DNA from: Candidatus Uhrbacteria bacterium
GTDB lineage: Bacteria > Patescibacteriota > Patescibacteriia > 2-12-FULL-60-25
Direction of reading: 5' to 3'
NCBI GenBank assembly: GCA_020854265.1
Contig: JADZFU010000004.1
Span: forward strand, 310,001 to 374,000
Length of the DNA stretch: 64,000 bases
The notes under the pieces were generated by a model, which was given only the letters and a program-made list of their open reading frames with translations, did not search any database and was not told where the DNA came from. Positions 33,749 to 41,355 of the stretch are shown here, in pieces (the first letter of the stretch is position 1; every line of letters begins with the position of its first letter). Position numbers and translations under genes: made by a program.

Positions 33749-35196
33749 AGAGTTCCAAGATCGAGTGTCTCATTGAATTCTATTTGAGACAAGAAATCTG
33801 GAGCATGACTTACAAGAATCAGCGCACCTTGGTAGTTATTGATCGCTTTGGCGATGACGGGCAAGTGGCGGAAATTGATATGGTTGGTCGGTTCATCCAA
33901 AATGAGCAGTCCGGGGGCTTGCAAAACAAAGCGTGCAAAACACAGAAGTCCTTTTTGACCTTCCGAGAGCGAGCCAACTTTATTTTTGAGCAGATCAGAC
34001 GTAAGTAGAAACTCCGATGCGACGGCACGCAATTTTTCATTGTCCGGCATTTCCATCATTTGTTCCAGCGATTCGTACGCTGTTTGGTCAAAATCAAGCC
34101 CGGAAAAATCTTGTCGGTAATAGCCGACTTTCACGCCTTCTCCCAGCTTGCTTCCAGGGTCTGTCCCTTCTGCAATGGAGCGTAAGAACGTGCTTTTCCC
34201 GATTCCGTTTGGTCCTGAAACCAGCAATCGGCGTTTTCTCCGTAATACAAGATCAACTTCGGCACGCTCGGCCTCTCCATTGCGGATGATTTGGATGGAT
34301 TTGATCACAACGAGCGGATCCGTATATTCCTGCGCAGGTATGATGAAGTCGCGAATGGTACGGTCATCACGGCGGACATCCACCATATTCTCCTCGGCAT
34401 CCTCAACTTGATCGCGGAGCTTGCTTGCGAGTTTGCGCATCTTTCCACCTTTGTTGGCGAAGAAGTTAATTTTATCCTTGCGATCCTGAATTTCTTTCAA
34501 GAGACGGGCATTTTGCATGCGGTCGCGTTCGACGCGGGCGGCAATTTCTTCAACCACATTAAAGTAGTTGCCAACATACTGCTCAACTTTGTGCGTATAG
34601 ACATCGAGATGCAGCACGCCCTCGGTAAAGGCATTCAAAAAATCCGCATCATGAGAAATGACCAAAACCGTTTTTGGATACATCATCAAAAATCCGGTCA
34701 GGTGTTCTATCCCTTCTTTGTCGAGATTGTTGGTCGGTTCATCAAGCAAGAGGATGTCCGGATTTTGGATAAGGGCATAGGCAAGTAGTAGGCGAGCTTG
34801 CTGACCGCCGGAAAAGTCACGAATTTTTTTCTCGAGCGGTGTAACAAGATTCACCGTTTCCAGGACATCCTTTATCTGTTTATCCAGATTATATGGACGC
34901 TCGCTAAATGCATGCGCAAAGAAGTCCGTGACGGAATCGTCCATGCGCTCACGAGGCATTACCTGCAAACCGATCGCGACGCTCGCTCCTTTTTGGATGT
35001 GAACCTCGCCTTCTTGCGGCTTCATGACTCCGGTGAGGATTTTGAAGATGGAGCTTTTACCGGCGCCATTTTGTCCCATGAGGGTTATTTTGGCGTTTTC
35101 CCGTACCGAAAAATTGACCTCGTCCAGAATCGGATGGTCTTCGTCATAGGCAAAGCTGACCCGGTTGAAGCGGATGATGACGTTTCCGTGGTCCAT
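33745..35196 (-). CDS. ABC-F family ATPase
   Basis: A soluble protein of 483 residues with two ABC domains and no membrane part. Domain 1: GQNGAGKSSIF, signature FSGGQQARL, DEPTNNLD. A charged linker with RVERDRMQNARLLKEIQDR follows. Domain 2: GPNGIGKSTFL, signature LSEGQKG and DEPTNHIN. In domain 2 the signature Gly is Glu and the D-loop Asp after NH is replaced (HIN). ABC-F proteins act on ribosomes; which substrate state is resolved here is unknown. Confidence 0.92.
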   Translation of the reverse strand: MDHGNVIIRFNRVSFAYDEDHPILDEVNFSVRENAKITLMGQNGAGKSSIFKILTGVMKPQEGEVHIQKGASVAIGLQVMPRERMDDSVTDFFAHAFSERPYNLDKQIKDVLETVNLVTPLEKKIRDFSGGQQARLLLAYALIQNPDILLLDEPTNNLDKEGIEHLTGFLMMYPKTVLVISHDADFLNAFTEGVLHLDVYTHKVEQYVGNYFNVVEEIAARVERDRMQNARLLKEIQDRKDKINFFANKGGKMRKLASKLRDQVEDAEENMVDVRRDDRTIRDFIIPAQEYTDPLVVIKSIQIIRNGEAERAEVDLVLRRKRRLLVSGPNGIGKSTFLRSIAEGTDPGSKLGEGVKVGYYRQDFSGLDFDQTAYESLEQMMEMPDNEKLRAVASEFLLTSDLLKNKVGSLSEGQKGLLCFARFVLQAPGLLILDEPTNHINFRHLPVIAKAINNYQGALILVSHAPDFLSQIEFNETLDLGTL

Positions 35197-35296
35197 AAGC
35201 TAAAAAGGGCTCTATTAAAACAGATTCCGGCGGTTTTGGCAAGAGAATGGGCGGTCTTGCAAGCTTTAATAACCATTGGTATTATCCGACGCGCGT

Positions 35297-35371
35297 TCCG
35301 GGGTAGCTCAGCGGTAGAGCAGTGGACTGTTAATCCATTGGTCCTGGGTTCGAATCCCAGCCCCGGAGCCA
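35297..35371 (+). tRNA. tRNA-Asn (GUU)
   Basis: 75 nt. The acceptor TCCGGGG pairs with CCCCGGA, the discriminator is G and CCA is encoded. The anticodon loop is CTGTTAA. It is charged by AsnRS (gene at 54218). Confidence 0.96.
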
Positions 35372-35374
35372 CGC

Positions 35375-35402
35375 AGATCCGCCTCGAAAGGGGCGGATTT
35401 TG
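35375..35402 (+). terminator. Terminator after tRNA-Asn
   Basis: ATCCGCC (35377-35383) pairs with GGCGGAT (35392-35398), then TTTT. It runs straight into the extended -10 of the HAD gene. Confidence 0.7.
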
Positions 35403-35403
35403 C

Positions 35404-35409
35404 TATGAT
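35404..35409 (+). promoter_or_regulatory. Extended -10 of the HAD gene, leaderless
   Basis: TGCTATGAT, with TATGAT at 35404-35409, ends 6 nt before the ATG at 35416. The TG dinucleotide can replace a -35. Confidence 0.5.
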
Positions 35410-35415
35410 GATGAG

Positions 35416-36036
35416 ATGAAGCCCAAGGTTCTCCTGTTTGATTTTGATGGCACGATCGCCGATACGGTGTTCGAGGTTTTACAGATCTACAACCGTATTG
35501 CGAAGGATGAGGGATTACGGCCGATTTCACCTGCAGAGTTCGAAAAGATGAGACAGATGAATGCTTCTGAAGTCCCTGCATTTTTGCATGTATCGATTTT
35601 GAAACTTCCTTTTATTGTAAAACGCGTTCGTAATGAATTAAAAAAACAAATTGCGTATGCACGGCCGATTCAGGGAGTGCCGGAAGCAATCCGGAGTCTC
35701 AAGAAAAAAGGGAATGAGCTTTATATCATAAGTACAAACTCCGTTCCGAATATCAACACATTTTTAACAAAAAACACCATTCACGATTTCGACGGTGTTT
35801 TTTCGGTGTCAGATATTTTCGGCAAGCATCGAAAGATTCTGCGTCTTATCAAAACTCATGAATGGGATCCTGCTGATGTCGTGTATATCGGCGACGAGGC
35901 CCGTGATATTGATGCTGCGAAACATGCCAAGATCGCTTCCGCGGCCGTTACTTGGGGATTTAACTCAGAAGCATTGCTCATGGCCCATCATCCGGATAGA
36001 CTTGTTCGAGCTCCATCTGAATTACCATTACTATAA
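35416..36036 (+). CDS. HAD-superfamily hydrolase (phosphoglycolate phosphatase-like)
   Basis: The protein is 206 residues. Motif I FDFDGTIAD (8-16) with nucleophile and acid/base Asp, a small helical cap, motif II IISTNS, a Lys in GKHRKI, and motif IV YIGDEARDIDAAKHA. It is probably a small-molecule phosphatase. The frame is open further upstream through the tRNA, which is not coding. TAT-rich sequence and the next gene follow after 3 bp. Confidence 0.9.
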   Translation: MKPKVLLFDFDGTIADTVFEVLQIYNRIAKDEGLRPISPAEFEKMRQMNASEVPAFLHVSILKLPFIVKRVRNELKKQIAYARPIQGVPEAIRSLKKKGNELYIISTNSVPNINTFLTKNTIHDFDGVFSVSDIFGKHRKILRLIKTHEWDPADVVYIGDEARDIDAAKHAKIASAAVTWGFNSEALLMAHHPDRLVRAPSELPLL

Positions 36037-36037
36037 T
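36032..36037 (+). promoter_or_regulatory. -10 box of the SRPBCC gene, leaderless
   Basis: A consensus TATAAT lies inside the last codons of the HAD gene and only 2 nt before the ATG at 36040. If it is used, the mRNA would start at or just inside the coding region, so co-transcription with the HAD gene is an alternative. Confidence 0.4.
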
Positions 36038-36039
36038 TT

Positions 36040-36447
36040 ATGATTACCGTACAAACGATTGTTCATGTACCTGTCGAAAAGGCTTGGGAATTTTGGACAA
36101 AACCGGAACATATCGTGCATTGGAATTTTGCTTCGGCCGATTGGGAGTCGCCATCAGCTGAAAATGATTTACAAGAAGGAGGCAGATTTAAATATAGAAT
36201 GTCTGCCAAAGACGGGAGCGCTTCATTCGATTTTGAAGGGGCCTACGTATCCATACAAGACAAAACCTTTATCTCGTACACCATGGATGACGGCCGGAAG
36301 GTTTCTGTTTCGTTCGAGCCGCATGAACATGGAACAAAAATCACGGAATCATTTGACCCGGAGAATGAAAACCCTGAGGAAATGCAGCGCAGCGGCTGGC
36401 AGGCAATTCTTGATCAGTTCAAGGCATATTGTGAAGCGAACTCATAG
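36040..36447 (+). CDS. SRPBCC/AHSA1-type ligand-binding protein
   Basis: The protein is 135 residues and fits the START/Bet v1-like fold: N-terminal strand then VPVEKAWEFWTKPEHIVHWNF. A beta-sheet with FEGAYVSIQDKTFISYTMDDGR follows, and a long C-terminal helix with SGWQAILDQFKAYCE. Members resemble the C-domain of Aha1; many bacterial ones have unknown ligands. Confidence 0.85.
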   Translation: MITVQTIVHVPVEKAWEFWTKPEHIVHWNFASADWESPSAENDLQEGGRFKYRMSAKDGSASFDFEGAYVSIQDKTFISYTMDDGRKVSVSFEPHEHGTKITESFDPENENPEEMQRSGWQAILDQFKAYCEANS

Positions 36448-36515
36448 TACTGATTGGAAATAGGCGTACCCCTTGCCAAATATCGAAATATAGGGTATGT
36501 TCCGCGCCTACCAAT

Positions 36516-36866
36516 ATGTATAACAATCATCGTGGGAATGACCGTGGCGGCTACAAGGGCGCCCGGGGAGGCTTTGGCGGGGGACGTGACTCCCGCGGAG
36601 GCGGTTTTGAGAAACGGATGTTCCCAGCGGTGTGCGCCAAATGCGGCGATAACTGCGAGGTTCCGTTTAAGCCAAATGGCCGCAAGCCGGTCCATTGCAG
36701 CAACTGTTTTAACAAAGATGACCATTTTGCCGCCAAGAGCTTTGACCGTCCGGAACGATCCGGTTTTGGTGACCGTGCTCCGCGCGCTTCAGAGTCAGGA
36801 GTTGCCGAACAGCTCAAGGCGATCAACGACAAGTTGGACGCTATCATCGACGCATTAAACGACTAA
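36516..36866 (+). CDS. CxxC zinc-ribbon protein with Gly/Arg-rich tail
   Basis: The protein is 116 residues. The N-terminus is an RG/GG-rich low-complexity tract (about 5-30), a nucleic-acid-binding style sequence. A zinc ribbon follows with CAKCGDNCEVPF and HCSNCF, giving two CxxC pairs about 17 residues apart. The C-terminus is an amphipathic helix (VAEQLKAINDKLDAIIDAL). Small proteins of this design are frequent in CPR genomes. Likely RNA or protein binding; role unknown. Confidence 0.8.
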   Translation: MYNNHRGNDRGGYKGARGGFGGGRDSRGGGFEKRMFPAVCAKCGDNCEVPFKPNGRKPVHCSNCFNKDDHFAAKSFDRPERSGFGDRAPRASESGVAEQLKAINDKLDAIIDALND

Positions 36867-36875
36867 ATACGGATC

Positions 36876-36908
36876 AAAAACACCCCGACCAGAGTCGGGG
36901 TGTTTTGT
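36876..36908 (+). terminator. Terminator, copy 1 of an identical pair
   Basis: CACCCCGAC, loop CAGA, GTCGGGGTG flanked by AAAAA and TTTT. The same 33 bases occur at 39026-39058. Confidence 0.85.
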
Positions 36909-36909
36909 A

Positions 36910-36938
36910 TAGACAGTCTTCAGACTCGCTGTTAGAAT
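36910..36938 (+). promoter_or_regulatory. Promoter of the cytochrome gene
   Basis: TAGACA (36910-36915), 17 bp, TAGAAT (36933-36938). It starts immediately after the terminator T-run. Confidence 0.6.
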
Positions 36939-37001
36939 CGCGCCTACCTGGGAAAGGAATTGGACCACCCGGGGCTCAAAAACCTCTTTCAGGAGGTGGG
37001 C

Positions 37002-38423
37002 ATGCGTACCAATTTGCTGCGCTTGCTCGGTGTCTGTGGGTTGTTCGTGGTTCCGGTTTCGATGTTCGGGTGCATCCAGAGCGGTGAGGAGGTGAGTGCC
37101 GAGGCAGATCCGGGAGTCGTCGGCGTGGCGGAGGAGGAGCTCTTGCTCGGCGATTGCTCGCTCGGCGACGTGCTTCTCGGCCGGCATCTGTTCGACAGTC
37201 CCGAGTTCGGCACCAACGGCGTTTCGTGCGGAAGCTGCCATCGGCATGATACGCCGGATGACAACTTCGACTTGACGCCGGAGGCGGTACAGGCCCTGCA
37301 TGCAACTGATCCGAGCGATCCGCTGTTCAATCCGCTCAATTCACTCGATGCGAGCGGAACGGACTTCAGCGCTCTCCAAGAGCACGCGACCGTTCCCATT
37401 CCGATGGTTCTGCCGGACAATGTCACGGTGGACGAGCTCGACTCTCCGATGGTGAGAGTGGATCCGGTTACCGGACAGGTGACGGTTCTCGTCCATCGGA
37501 GTACACAGAGCGTCGAGGATATCGCGCTCGTGGAGAACGAGCTCATGTGGGACGGCCGCTTCTCGAGTCTCGAGGAGCAGGCGCCCGAAGCCCAGCTTGC
37601 GCATTTTGCACCCAACGTACTCATGAGTACGGAGGAAGCGCATGCGCTTAGCTGTTTCCAGCGCCAGCTCTTCAGCGGCGTCCGACGCAGGCTCTACGCC
37701 CTTGGCGGACCCGAGCCCGTGCTGCCGCAGATTCCGAGTTACGCCAGCGGTCCCGAGTGGGATCTGCTCAGACAGGGCAGGCCGTTCTTCGAGGATATGC
37801 CCGTCGTGCCTGGCGGTCCTCGAGGAGGACACTGCGCCACCTGTCACAGCGGACCGATGCTGAACGAAACCAATGCGTTCAATCCGGTCCAAGGCCCCGG
37901 GGAGAGGTTCACCAACAACTTCGTCGCCGAAGTCAATGATGGACCGCTCGTTCCGGGAGCGCATCAAGGCAATGGATTCGAGGAGCTGACGTACCACGTC
38001 ACTCTGGAGCATGACCTGTTCATGCCGCCGGGGATCCCGTTCCCCATCCCGCCTGGTGCGTCGCTCTTTCCAGCAGGAACGGTATTCACGTTCCGTTCGC
38101 CGGATCCTGGCCGTGTCCTCGTGACCGGTAATCCGTGCGAAGTCGCTCTCGGATGCGTGATCAACTCGCCTCCGGGCAGCGGCATCACGAGCACGGTATC
38201 TATCACGCGCATTTCCTCGCTGTTTGGAACTGCCGATAGCGCACCGTACTTCCGCGACCACTCCGCAGATTCGTACGCGGAAGTCGTGCATCACTACAAC
38301 AGCAACCTGTTCTTCGTGACGGCAGTCGGAACGGGCAATCCTGCCTGGATCATGACACCGGAAGAAGAAGCTGCCGCCGTCGCGTATGCCGAGTGGGCAT
38401 TCCGCAGACGGACGCCGCAGTAA
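37002..38423 (+). CDS. Di-haem cytochrome c lipoprotein (peroxidase/MauG-like)
   Basis: The protein is 473 residues. It starts at the ATG at 37002, a few nt after AGGAGGTG. A lipoprotein-type signal peptide runs to Cys24 (hydrophobic LLGVCGLFVVPVS, lipobox MFGC). Haem-binding motifs are C76-G-S-C79-H80 and C278-A-T-C281-H282, the spacing of the bacterial cytochrome c peroxidase/MauG family. A conserved-looking ALSCFQRQL helix and C-terminal APYFRDHSADSYAEVVHHY also fit. It would act outside the membrane and needs a haem ligation system not visible here. Codons are GC-rich. Exact reaction unknown. Confidence 0.85.
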   Translation: MRTNLLRLLGVCGLFVVPVSMFGCIQSGEEVSAEADPGVVGVAEEELLLGDCSLGDVLLGRHLFDSPEFGTNGVSCGSCHRHDTPDDNFDLTPEAVQALHATDPSDPLFNPLNSLDASGTDFSALQEHATVPIPMVLPDNVTVDELDSPMVRVDPVTGQVTVLVHRSTQSVEDIALVENELMWDGRFSSLEEQAPEAQLAHFAPNVLMSTEEAHALSCFQRQLFSGVRRRLYALGGPEPVLPQIPSYASGPEWDLLRQGRPFFEDMPVVPGGPRGGHCATCHSGPMLNETNAFNPVQGPGERFTNNFVAEVNDGPLVPGAHQGNGFEELTYHVTLEHDLFMPPGIPFPIPPGASLFPAGTVFTFRSPDPGRVLVTGNPCEVALGCVINSPPGSGITSTVSITRISSLFGTADSAPYFRDHSADSYAEVVHHYNSNLFFVTAVGTGNPAWIMTPEEEAAAVAYAEWAFRRRTPQ

Positions 38424-38431
38424 GAAGCTGG

Positions 38432-38459
38432 CGGGCACCCGAGGGTGCCCGCTTTTTCA
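38432..38459 (+). terminator. Terminator after the cytochrome gene
   Basis: GCGGGCACCC and GGGTGCCCGC with a 2-nt GA between them, then TTTTT. Confidence 0.9.
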
Positions 38460-38468
38460 TTTCAACGA

Positions 38469-38497
38469 TTGACAAAATGCGGTTTTTTTGATAAGCA
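38469..38497 (+). promoter_or_regulatory. Promoter of the STAS-like gene
   Basis: TTGACA (38469-38474), 17 bp, TAAGCA (38492-38497); the -10 is imperfect. AGGGGGA lies just before the ATG at 38541. Confidence 0.5.
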
Positions 38498-38540
38498 ACC
38501 CCTGCTCTGTTTGATAGGCGGCTATCTCAAGGGGGAAGTC

Positions 38541-38978
38541 ATGGGCACCAAGTTCGCCATGTTCGACAATGTCGTGATCACTCATTGGTATGACCAGATC
38601 ACGGTCAAGGATGTCGATGAAATATTCGAGGTCCTAAAGAATGCCCACAAGAGAAATGGAGCCATGACGGGCGTTTCCATTCTCGGTCCGAGAATGGAGC
38701 GGCCGCAGATGGATGTTTTGAACCGGATGCATGCTCTCCATCCCCAGATGTGCACCTTTCAAGCGTCCAGCCATTACGTCATGCTGATCGGAGGGTTTCT
38801 TGCTTCCGGAATCATGGCGAACGTGACGCGTCTGCTCACGCAAGGCACGGGAGGAAATCTTTTCTTCCATAAAACCGTTCGTGACGCATTGACGCGAGGC
38901 GGCGAGTACCAGCGCTCCGTCCGCTCACATCACGAGATTCTCATGGAGCTTAAAAGGAAGGACTTTCCTCTCGAGTAA
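38541..38978 (+). CDS. Unknown soluble protein, possibly STAS-like fold
   Basis: The protein is 145 residues, beginning MGTKFAMFDNVVITHWYDQI. Alternating strands and helices (KDVDEIFEVLKNAHKRNG, TGVSILGP, MCTFQASSHYVMLIGGFLASG) suggest a small alpha/beta fold like SpoIIAA/STAS, but no diagnostic motif is seen. It starts 3-4 nt after AGGGGGA; the frame runs upstream without a start that has an SD. Solitary, GC-rich codons, own terminator. Function unknown. Confidence 0.65.
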   Translation: MGTKFAMFDNVVITHWYDQITVKDVDEIFEVLKNAHKRNGAMTGVSILGPRMERPQMDVLNRMHALHPQMCTFQASSHYVMLIGGFLASGIMANVTRLLTQGTGGNLFFHKTVRDALTRGGEYQRSVRSHHEILMELKRKDFPLE

Positions 38979-38992
38979 TTTCTGAAGCATAG

Positions 38993-39018
38993 GCTCTGAC
39001 CGTCTGTCAGAGCTTTTT
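38993..39018 (+). terminator. Terminator after the STAS-like gene
   Basis: GCTCTGAC (38993-39000), loop CGTCT, GTCAGAGC, then TTTTTC. Confidence 0.85.
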
Positions 39019-39025
39019 CAGTTCT

Positions 39026-39058
39026 AAAAACACCCCGACCAGAGTCGGGGTGTTTTGT
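39026..39058 (-). terminator. Terminator, copy 2 of an identical pair
   Basis: Identical over 33 bases to 36876-36908. Here it most likely ends the minus-strand gene at 39059-39772, as the plus-strand gene already has a terminator 8 nt earlier. Confidence 0.85.
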
Positions 39059-39772
39059 TCAGGTTCCGTGGACGATCTTGGCCATGGCGCGGACGCGCTC
39101 AGGATCGAGCTCGGTGAAGCTCTTGCTGATTCCGGTCGCTACCAAGAAGGCGTCTACGTGAGGAAGGAACGGATGCACATTTTCGGGAGTCATGCCGCTT
39201 GCGATGGCGAGCGGATGCTTCCCGATGGCTTGCCGCATGGCGATGATCTTTTCGACCGACGGAGGCTCGCCGGTCTTGGTCCCGCTCGTCGTGATGACAT
39301 CCACGTAGGGGACGCATGACGATGCAGCCTTGCAGGCGGATTCGATATTATCGGTGTCGTGCTGATGCTTGAACGACACTCCGCCGAAGTAGAGGCACTT
39401 CATCGCGTGCTTCGAGTTCTGCCTGATCTCGTGGAGGCTCTTCGTCACGAAGAGAGGATCTTGCGCCTCGCCGTAACCTGCATTGTCGGTCCAGACTCCG
39501 GACGCGTCACCTGGAACGAGCCCGTTGAATAGCCGCACGCGCGGCGCTCCGAGAAAATTCAGACCGATCCACTCATCCGCACGTGCGGAGCGGATCTTGC
39601 AGTAGATGTCCCGCAGACTCCCGGCGCTCATCGAATGGTTGATGAGGAAGACTCCGTCGGCGCCTTGGTTGAAGGCGATGTCCACGTTCTCGCTGGCCTG
39701 TTCTTCGTTGTCGACATGAATCACCGCGAGCAAGACGGGCGACTTGGAAAAGTGCTTGGAAAACGATGCCAT
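39059..39772 (-). CDS. TIM-barrel protein, BtpA-like
   Basis: The protein is 237 residues. The strand pattern VLLAVIHVDN, ADGVFLINHS, WIGLNFLG, KCLYFGGVSFK, DVITTSGTKTGEPPSVEKI, PLAIASGMTPENV and DAFLVATGIS looks like a phosphate-binding TIM barrel. The TSGTKTGEPP block resembles the BtpA family, first tied to photosystem I assembly in cyanobacteria but common in non-phototrophs. The true substrate is unknown. GGAGGA lies 5-6 nt before the ATG. GC-rich codons, single-gene unit. Confidence 0.65.
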   Translation of the reverse strand: MASFSKHFSKSPVLLAVIHVDNEEQASENVDIAFNQGADGVFLINHSMSAGSLRDIYCKIRSARADEWIGLNFLGAPRVRLFNGLVPGDASGVWTDNAGYGEAQDPLFVTKSLHEIRQNSKHAMKCLYFGGVSFKHQHDTDNIESACKAASSCVPYVDVITTSGTKTGEPPSVEKIIAMRQAIGKHPLAIASGMTPENVHPFLPHVDAFLVATGISKSFTELDPERVRAMAKIVHGT

Positions 39773-39788
39773 GTTGTCCTCCGCGGCA

Positions 39789-39817
39789 ACCCTAGCGGGC
39801 TTCTGGTTTCAGATCAA
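39789..39817 (-). promoter_or_regulatory. Promoter of the BtpA-like gene
   Basis: Minus strand: TTGATC (39812-39817), 17 bp, TAGGGT (39789-39794). It lies in the 3' end of the SGNH gene; the -10 includes that gene's stop codon. Confidence 0.55.
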
Positions 39818-40535
39818 GCGGGAGCTGTTTCGAGATGAGTCCGAACCAATCAGCATATCCATCATCGCTCGGATGAAAGGAATCGGCTGCATAATATTTT
39901 AATGGGTTCTGTGCAAACGGATCGTTTGACGGTTCGCGATACAGGTCAACATAGGTCACGCCATGTTCTGACGCTGCTTGTTTGAATATCTCTCGGACTT
40001 GGCGCGTGCGGATGGCAAAGGCCCAGCGCGTTCCAAAGGGGAGCAGTCGTGCGGTACCGACATTTCCCGTCGATACGAGAACGACATTTTTTGAAATGCG
40101 TTTCGCTTGTCCGAGTACCGTCCGGATATCATTGGAGAGCTCGGTGAGATTTGTGAAACGGACCGTATCGTTTCCGCCGATATGGATCATTACTAAATCG
40201 AATTGGCCATTCTTCAGGTCTCCACGCGATAGAAGGTCTTTGGTTTTTGAACCATTAACCCCGCGGTTTTCGATGGATGATTCCGGATAAAATACGCCGA
40301 GCAAACCTGCGAGCGAGGTCGTGCTTGCCGAGGCGCCTGTTCCGACGGCCGTACTATCACCCACGACGAGAATGGACGGGGATTTTGCGGATCGAGAATA
40401 CGGTATGGCTTTGGCTGAAAGGCCGGTGCCGACCGCAATCAAACGGCGTGTTTGATAGATGTCCCAAGCGATAAAACCGATAATGACGAAACAAAGGAAG
40501 AGGAACATATTAAAATATATTCTTGATTTCGACAT
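39792..40535 (-). CDS. Membrane-anchored SGNH/GDSL hydrolase
   Basis: About 247 residues from the ATG at 40535 (MSKSRIYFNMF), which overlaps greA by 26 bp; an ATG at 40508 just after the greA stop is an alternative. An N-terminal membrane anchor is followed by the SGNH blocks: VVGDSTAVGTG (nucleophile Ser), NRGVNGSKT, HIGGNDT (Asn) and DSFHPSDDGYADW (Asp/His). It is likely an extracytoplasmic esterase or deacetylase acting on cell-surface glycans or lipids. Confidence 0.85.
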   Translation of the reverse strand: MSKSRIYFNMFLFLCFVIIGFIAWDIYQTRRLIAVGTGLSAKAIPYSRSAKSPSILVVGDSTAVGTGASASTTSLAGLLGVFYPESSIENRGVNGSKTKDLLSRGDLKNGQFDLVMIHIGGNDTVRFTNLTELSNDIRTVLGQAKRISKNVVLVSTGNVGTARLLPFGTRWAFAIRTRQVREIFKQAASEHGVTYVDLYREPSNDPFAQNPLKYYAADSFHPSDDGYADWFGLISKQLPLDLKPEAR

Positions 40536-41019
40536 AGAGTTTTTCGCCATCGGGATTTACATACTCGACGCGGTCGCCGGATGCATGCCCGAGCAAAGCG
40601 GCCCCGAGCGGTGATTTGTATGAGATTTTCCCGCGCAACGGATTCGCTTCTTGCGGGCCGAGAATTTGGTACTCGCGCTCTTTGCCGTTTATTGAAACAA
40701 CAACGGTTGATCCCATGCGGATAATGCCGTTTTCAGAACCCTCCTCGATAATGATGGCATGCTTGATCCGTTCTTGAAGCCCGAAGATGCGTCCATCAAT
40801 GCGCGAGAGAGCGGCTTTAGCGGCTTGGTACTCAGCGTTTTCGGAAAAATCACCGTATGTCAGCGCAATGCTCAAGTCTTGTACGATTTTTGGACGTTCC
40901 ACTTTTTGCAGGGTATCCAGCGTTCGTTTTAACCGTTCGTATGCTTCTTTGGTGACGTTTAAATCCACTTCCCGATTTGCTTGGCTTAATTGTTGGGAGC
41001 GTCGTTGAGGAAGTCGCAT
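40510..41019 (-). CDS. greA: Transcription elongation factor GreA
   Basis: The protein is 169 residues. An N-terminal coiled coil has the tip motif LTYGDFSENAEYQAAK with acidic residues that stimulate RNA cleavage. The C-terminal FKBP-like domain has GSTVVV, QILGPQEANP and ISYKSPLGAALLGHASGD. About 15 extra basic residues precede the coiled coil. Its start overlaps the end of the upstream 93-residue gene by 34 bp and its end overlaps the SGNH gene, so the three form one tightly packed unit. Confidence 0.95.
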   Translation of the reverse strand: MRLPQRRSQQLSQANREVDLNVTKEAYERLKRTLDTLQKVERPKIVQDLSIALTYGDFSENAEYQAAKAALSRIDGRIFGLQERIKHAIIIEEGSENGIIRMGSTVVVSINGKEREYQILGPQEANPLRGKISYKSPLGAALLGHASGDRVEYVNPDGEKLYVEIKNIF

Positions 41020-41267
41020 AGTTTTTCTCGCAGGCTTTGTTCCAATTCTTCGTGCGGTGAAGAGGGGTCATGCTCCATTGCTTCGTCGATTTGTACAATC
41101 GCTTCTGACAGGGGACGGAGATATTGGAAATCCGGATGCAAAGTGACGAGTTTGAAATATTCGCCCGGACCGGAGATAGGTCCATGTGATTGTTCGTATT
41201 TGGCTTTTGTTTCGCTTAGTAATGCGCTGTGCCGTTCCAGTAGTTCATGCCTGAAGTCAGTAATCAT
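40986..41267 (-). CDS. Small helical acidic protein, unknown
   Basis: The protein is 93 residues, predicted to be almost all helix (FRHELLERHSALLSETKAKY, then a long acidic C-terminal helix). No motif. It is first in the unit with greA; TATACC lies about 7-8 nt before the ATG, fitting the leaderless pattern. Function unknown. Confidence 0.65.
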   Translation of the reverse strand: MITDFRHELLERHSALLSETKAKYEQSHGPISGPGEYFKLVTLHPDFQYLRPLSEAIVQIDEAMEHDPSSPHEELEQSLREKLCDFLNDAPNN

Positions 41268-41297
41268 ATATGGGTATATTGACAGATTCTCCGACTC

Positions 41298-41325
41298 TTG
41301 TAATGCCGCTTGAATCTGTTATTCT
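41298..41325 (+). promoter_or_regulatory. Promoter of the aspartokinase gene
   Basis: TTGTAA (41298-41303), 16 bp, TATTCT (41320-41325), followed by GGGAGGC just before the GTG at 41356. Confidence 0.45.
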
Positions 41326-41355
41326 TGCGCGACGTTCTTTTTATCGGGAGGCAGC

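Noticed and set aside
34798-35415. N-terminal extension of the HAD hydrolase
   Set aside because: The extension would read through tRNA-Asn and antisense to the ABC-F gene. The HAD fold starts at the ATG at 35416.
37341-38438. A long minus-strand frame opposite the cytochrome gene
   Set aside because: Antisense to a gene with two CxxCH motifs and a lipoprotein signal; the frame has no start signal and is Arg-rich noise.
36876-39058. Transposon or integron-like element bounded by the 33-bp repeats
   Set aside because: The repeats are complete terminators in direct orientation. There is no transposase, integrase or target-site duplication between or near them.
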